The notes beneath the pieces were generated by a model. That model was not told where the DNA came from and did no database searches. It saw only the letters and a program-made list of their open reading frames with translations. 64,000 nt of DNA, taken from positions 1,533,985 to 1,597,984 of the forward strand of contig CAWUHX010000041.1 in assembly GCA_963922205.1 (NCBI GenBank), in the 5' to 3' direction. The translations under genes were made by a program, and so were the position numbers. This DNA comes from Romanomermis culicivorax. Its lineage: Eukaryota; Nematoda; Enoplea; Mermithida; Mermithidae. Within the stretch, counting starts at the first letter, position 1. The number at the start of each line of letters is the position of its first letter. Shown piece by piece: positions 57,862 to 64,000 of this stretch.

Positions 57862-60800
57862 TTTTATGGATCAAATGTAAACAAGTCATCCGCTTTTTGG
57901 GGAGTGTCTCAGGCCTAAGGTATGCCGAAAATACCGTGTACTGTAGCATTCACTGAGAACCAGCTATAGGATTTTATGGAAAGCTGTTTTACAAAGTTCA
58001 TCGACAGTGTTTTTTACACCACCGACTTTGCTCAAATTTATTTGAATTTTCTGTCATACATTTTTTCTGGTCACTCGTTGAACGCAAAACCAATTCTGAA
58101 TAGCACCCCAATTCAAGATTGTCAGGAAAAAAATTTTTTTTTAAATTTCAAAATGTTGAAATGATCAACTACTAACAATCGATACTTCCTTCCTTACTGT
58201 ACTCATGCAAACAAGAAGTCACGTATATCAGAAGAATTTTGCGTTCAGCGGAGTTTTGTGCGTCCAGTCCAGCATAAAAGCAGCGGATAACGCTACAGTA
58301 AGAAGTAAGCGTTGCTCTAGCAGGATAGAATCAGGGTCGACAACTATAATTCTACATATCATGGAATCAATGAATCTAAGGCACAAAAATGTGATAAAAA
58401 TTCACAGAATACTGTATGTTGTTTAACTTCGTTGAAATTATTAAAAAATTAAATACTTCGCCCATAGACTCTTGCAGATATAAGTACTAAGGGAAAAAAG
58501 AACAGATCATGTTCAAAATATAATACGTACTTTATGCCACATCATCGACACTAAATCGTTTATAACGGGAGTAGATATCCTTTCGATAAAAATGACCGTA
58601 ATGCAAACTAAACGACTCCTCACTGAAACACAAAATGAACCAGATTAATGGTCTGACATGGAAATCTCTTTATATGGAATGCATGAACATATCCACACTA
58701 TGCCGTATTTGCTCCACCTATTTTCGTGGGTCACATGACCTGCAATTAGCGTAGTTAGTTTGTGAGCGCCTTTCTATACAGTATAATTTTCTCTGACTGT
58801 CAGAGCTATTAAACGAGTATTTAGAGGCGATTGCCTATTTCTGTATACAGTAGTACCACACAATCCACGGATTAAAGAATAGAAAGAGAGATAGAGAACG
58901 GGTTCATCCAGAAAAATCGTGGGAAAATGTACCCGAACATCATCAATTTTCTGTATGGCCAGGAGTCGTACAGTAACCTCTGGACGTGAAATGCGATGTG
59001 CATGGTCATTTGCATATACAGTCATAATAAACGAAAAGTGCTGGTATTTTGGTGCGCTCGTGCCGTTAACTGCACAAAATGCGTTGAATGATGACCATAC
59101 CATAAAGATGGCAGGACAACAGGTGGCAGGCGAAAACTTTAGTTAAACAATGATGAGCTGGATTTCGGGTGTGGGAAAGTGAATCCCTTTTTTGACGTTC
59201 GAGAGGCTCGAAATGACTCATTTGTCAAAATACGCGAAAGAAATCAAAAATGACTAATGGATGGAAGTGTTATACGGAGAAGAATCATTTAGGATCTAAT
59301 TTATTTAATGTCGCTATCTGCGAAATTGAGCTTGTCGCCATGGACTCCCCATACAAACTGCTACGTGGATCAAGGAAATATTGTTCATTCTTGAACCCTG
59401 AGGCTTTTCATAGAAATGATAGAAGCGGCAAAAAAAGAAAAAAATTGCAGAAAAGAGTAAAAATAAAAAAAGGATCAACAGAATCGGAAAAACGAAATAT
59501 AAGGCGTTCCGCGGTTACAACTTTCATGTACTGTAAAAGTGGTTTTGGTTAAATTCTTCTACATGTCATGACTGCAAATCCGTAAAATTCGCGTCTTTAG
59601 AGTTACAAGACATAAATGAGCAACGCAGTTTTGAAAAAAAATTGAAAAAACATTCACTGTATTCTCATGTTATTTTCATTATCCATGTAATTTTTATTTG
59701 ATGATGAACTTGCATGAGTCCATTTCTTTAATAGTCAGTGCTAGAGCTATGGACACTTGAAACATCGTAGAAAACAGTCGCTTGGCGTCGAGTCAATGTC
59801 GGTCGTCAAGACGGAATGAAACACAAAATACTACCTTTGCAAATATGATAATTATTTATGAAACTGTGATTGTTTGGAGACAAAAATCACCCGGGTCGGA
59901 CCAAACGTTACAGCATCAAACAGTTATCTGGGACTTCAAATACAAAGAAATTATGGAAATGGAGCAAAATAATCTGAAATAAAAACCCAGGAGGAGCTGA
60001 TATGCGGGGACCACTGCATCAGAAAAGAAAACAAATGAAAAACATGAAAACAATAAAACAGAAAAATACAATGCTGAAAATTCTTTAAAACAAAAGAAAT
60101 CAGGAAGGAACTGTTCGATTGAGAAATTCCAAATTTACAAACATTTCATAACGAAGGCCAATTCTATACCGCAAATTAATGGGGAGAGAAGAATAAACAA
60201 CAAATGCTATAGGACCCAACATATTGATGCAGTTACGCGTCATGTAACGTACCTGTTTTCGGCACATTACAAAAGAGAACTGTACGTGAAACCCTAATCA
60301 CTTTTTTATACAAAAGTCAGCGGCAAAAAAGAAAAACGCCGACGGTTAATAAACAGTGACGCGGACGGCCATGTTCCTTTGAAGTATCATAATGTTAACG
60401 TCTCTACAGTATACATACACGCCATATGTTACCTAATTTACCAAATTTTTGCCGCCGACTGTATGCAATGATGAAATTGTCGGTCTAAGGTAAAAAGGTC
60501 GATTATATGAACGACAAAGCGTTAGGCAGGAACATCTGTCGTTGATGTAAGAATGACGGAAAGGTTGGCGTCGGCGGCGTAACCTTTGACGTTCTTTTTT
60601 TGCTCATCATTTGTAGAGTAATTAGAAAAAAATGAAGAAGACGCGTTTTCGAGGACTACTTGTGTTGTGGATATCAGGTGAGAAACTGGAGCGCACCCTG
60701 AGCTACCTTTGATCGTACCGAAATGAAGAATTACTGAGTGGTAAATTAACGAGGCTGTAAAACACAGCAAGTGTCATGTTTCGAAACAATTTTTTCCATT

Positions 60801-63800
60801 ACACTTGTTGTATACTGTATTGTATATACTGTAGAAAAGCGATGGACCTGAACATACCCACGTTCAAACATTAAGAAGTACGCCGTGATTGACAGCTAGT
60901 ATTGACAGTACCGAGTTGATTTTGACGATTAGCGATCGATTTATCACTCTGATATGTACCGCCCTTTCTAAGGTTTCCGATAATATTGATTTTTTATCAC
61001 AGCGTCTTCATCGTTGAAGCGCATAAGTGGAGAAAAACAGGATCGTACTAAGATTTGTCATTTTGCTTCAAGAGATAATACGAATAAATGGAGTCGTATG
61101 TTTCTAAAAATTTCATACTTGTATAACCGCAGTGATGAACAACTTTTCAGCAATCGTTTGCATAAACTTCTTCTAAGGCTAGTTTCTCGAAAACCCGGGC
61201 GTTTTCATCAGTTTTTACTTTTTTTAAGAATTAAAAACTTTACGATATGACGGACTAAACATGCGATTTGAGAACACAAAATCTTTTTTTCTGCAACGTA
61301 AATAATTTCTTTATAGAATGAGCAATCCCGTAAGTGTACAAAGGATCAATTTTCGGAAATTTCATCCGAAATTTACTCTCTCGTTTGAGCATCATTAAAC
61401 GTGAGCTCAAGTGTCAACAGTTTGAGAGCAACAATGTTTAGTTAATAAACCATATAGGTCATCCATTGATGTTCAGGAATACCGTAGGACTATTCCGTTT
61501 CCTTATGGTCATTTACCATGGAGAAAAAGGGAAAATTGGCAAACAATAATTACTTCAATTATCCAAATTGGTAACCTAATTGACGTTTAAATGGTAGCAA
61601 TTGTGAGAAAATAAAGAGTTAATTGGGCTAGTTTTTTGACCAATTGGCGACCTTACGGAATTGTGCGGACGCCCATCGAGAAATCCGCCGAATTTAGTGG
61701 CAGGTTTCAGCTGTCCGTTTGAAAGAGAAACAAAAGTTGAAGAAAATGATCGAGATAAATGTGCAAAACATGTCTCGTCTTGCAACAAATGGCCCAGCAT
61801 GTTGATCCATGCATCGTGAAAATCATTCTATAACAACTTCTATGCAGTAATTCATACAGAAATGCTATTTTATGGATCAATATAATGTGGTACTAATGCG
61901 GGAAAGCTACAGGCTTTAGTTAATGTTTTCAGCCATGAAAAATAAATCTCATAAATATTTGTCCTTCATAACCATGGAGCTTTTCTGAAACGACAAATGA
62001 ACGAGCTAATCAGAAGACACGTTCTAGAAGCATTATCATAAATGATTCACGATATACAGCGTAAGACTGTTCGCAATTTGCATATAAGCACGCTATAAAG
62101 TAAGCGAATCACATCGGTCTGTTCGAACTCAAACTGAGCTTGTTACATGAGAGTATGTGTTGACATCAATATATTTTCAAAAGGCCGCTTTTTGAAAGAG
62201 AAGAGTCCACTAAAATGCCAGGTTCATGTACCCGAGAGTTGGAGTAGGTAACTTGCCAGTAAAGAAGATAACGGAACATACTTTCTAGGTTCAAAATAGG
62301 AAGGAAATTGAGCGGAACTCAAGTATCAATTGATTTATTGCACAAAATGGTCTCTGTGCTTCCTGACTGAAGCTTTACATTTTCATTCTCATGACGACAA
62401 GTCGTATGAGCACAACAAGATCAAAAATCCATGCTTAACGTAACCGAAAATGAACTTGGAAAAAATTAGATTTCTGAGTAATCATTGTTGACAAGAATTT
62501 AAATGTTGATGCAAGCTTCTGTCCTGCAATATCCTTGTCATGACATACTCCATGTCCTATTTTGTCGTAGATAGATATAATGTTATCCGGCTACGTCTAT
62601 CTATTTCCTTAACAATTATACTTTAAATATCGCAAAATTAAACACCATTCCATAAGACGGTCTTTATTCCAGAATGTAGAATAATGTCAGATAAGCGAAT
62701 CCTCATATTTAGCATGAACTATGCTGACACATAGACATACAGTGTTAACATAAGCAGAAACGGAGTCAAGACAATATTGCTTTGTTTCTTGACAGCCTTT
62801 TATATTATTATGACAGGTATTATCATTATGGAACGCAGCACACAGAATTCTACATTGATATTGGTATTATATACTTGTGTCAGTTCTTGAGTGTTCAGAT
62901 ATGAAATGGAGACCAAAATTATTGACTTGCATTTTTCATTCCAATTCTTTTTGTCAGTTTGCCGCCTCTAATACAATTTTATTCTTCTTTCATTTTGATC
63001 CAGTCCTGAAATTAGGAACAATATTCAGGGGACAAAAAAACCGCTTATAGCTTTGTTGCCCATCTTCGGCACATCTTCCATCAATATTTGTCCAGATTAA
63101 GGTTAAATCCTACATTGTCATACGATTTTTCGGTTCAAAAATCTTGGTTCATCTAGTTAGGTTCGAATGAACTTAATCTTTTAAGAAGTATTTCTTATTC
63201 GATGTACCCACACGGTCATTTTAAATCCTTTTGGTCACCATAGTCCGCTAGGTAGTCTCGAATTTCGAATGATGACGATTTTTTGGATGGAACGACGATG
63301 TTCCGCTAATCCTGGGACAAAAGAACGCATTTTTGTTTCCACTGACCACCCTACACAATGACCACCGTCCGGGCGAAAGGAGTAAATTTCCAATTTTGCC
63401 GCTCGGATGGGTCCGGCTTGTTAGGATTAACGTTTTCTGTACGATTTCGCAACCAGTCATTTTCTCTTTCGGACACCATATAGATAAAAAGGATGATGTC
63501 GCGGACAATACGGGGATTAACCCCGTTACGGATAAAACAATTATGTTTATATCTATATGGGGTGCGTTATTACTGTATTATTGCCCTTTTATTACTGTAG
63601 GTCGTTTGATGATGGTTTTTACTTTTTAACTATGGGCGGTAGATATGGTCCACTCGAACATGATGGGAAATCTCAGAAAGAAGACGTTGATGCAGGTGTG
63701 AATTATGCAAACGGAATTCGATGTGAAAGTGCATTATACCTAACGAGATCGTATTACAGGAGTCTATGCATATTTACCACAAAATTACTGTATAATTACG

Positions 63801-63888
63801 CCCGACATGACAGAATAGAGAAAAACAGAGAAGACAATAAAGGAAGAGGTACAAGAAAAGTTAGATTAGAACGAATTGAACCAAAAAA
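57862..63888. other. Upstream region of the LRRN-like gene, no other gene seen
   Basis: Should contain the upstream exon(s) and promoter, but none can be fixed by eye. At least 14 TACTGTA/TACAGTA heptamers occur. The frames (e.g. 59103-58774, 60770-60522, 63333-63629) have no recognised domains. None of the repeat families named above is evident. Confidence 0.5.

Positions 63889-64000
<112 letters not shown>

Overview
The window is animal nuclear DNA: AT-rich, gene-poor, with spliced genes and dense transposon debris. The two host genes are metazoan families and the PA2G4 protein looks insect-like to me, so an arthropod is my best guess. No species call is justified. Nothing prokaryotic, viral or organellar was seen.

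Two host genes are supported, both on the minus strand. PA2G4 (EBP1 family) runs from 21915 down to 14462 in six coding exons that join into one 420-codon frame. One of its introns uses a GC-AG splice pair, and its 4.3-kb intron is full of transposons. An LRRN-like cell-surface receptor (57846-55717) has a signal peptide, LRRNT, about 12 leucine-rich repeats, LRRCT, one Ig domain, one FN3 domain, a transmembrane helix and a short tail. Its whole visible coding region is one exon, and a splice acceptor abuts the start codon. The third coding trace is a dead, 5'-truncated LINE reverse transcriptase (37158-36336).

Layout: 1-4 kb, an inverted cluster of elements built on the palindrome TTGTGCCAATTGGCACAA, flanked by an 8-bp direct repeat; 4-14 kb, scattered MITEs, an unassigned GC-richer block and an LTR-like direct repeat; 14.4-21.9 kb, PA2G4; 22-28 kb, more hAT-like and CATACATG-ended elements; 28.5-29.8 kb, a hAT-like element carrying a tandem pair of tRNA-shaped sequences; 30-33.3 kb, a hAT-like element with elements nested inside it three deep; 33.6-38.1 kb, more palindrome-word elements and the LINE; 38.6-39.5 kb, a hAT-like MITE; 39.7-45.8 kb, a 0.5-kb MITE split by a 5.6-kb long-TIR element that itself holds two insertions; 46-55 kb, TA-flanked MITEs and a long hairpin; 55.7-57.8 kb, the receptor; 58-64 kb, no gene seen, many TACTGTA/TACAGTA heptamers and a terminal (TTTC)n run.

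The most unusual material is the repeat landscape. Many elements can be delimited to the base because their target-site duplications are intact, mostly 8 bp. Two features cross family boundaries: a GC-rich hairpin, CGGCGC-NNN-GCGCCG, set in AT-rich DNA in about 18 places; and a terminal module whose architecture is kept while its self-complementary 'word' is swapped between families. All family names here are local labels, made without any database.
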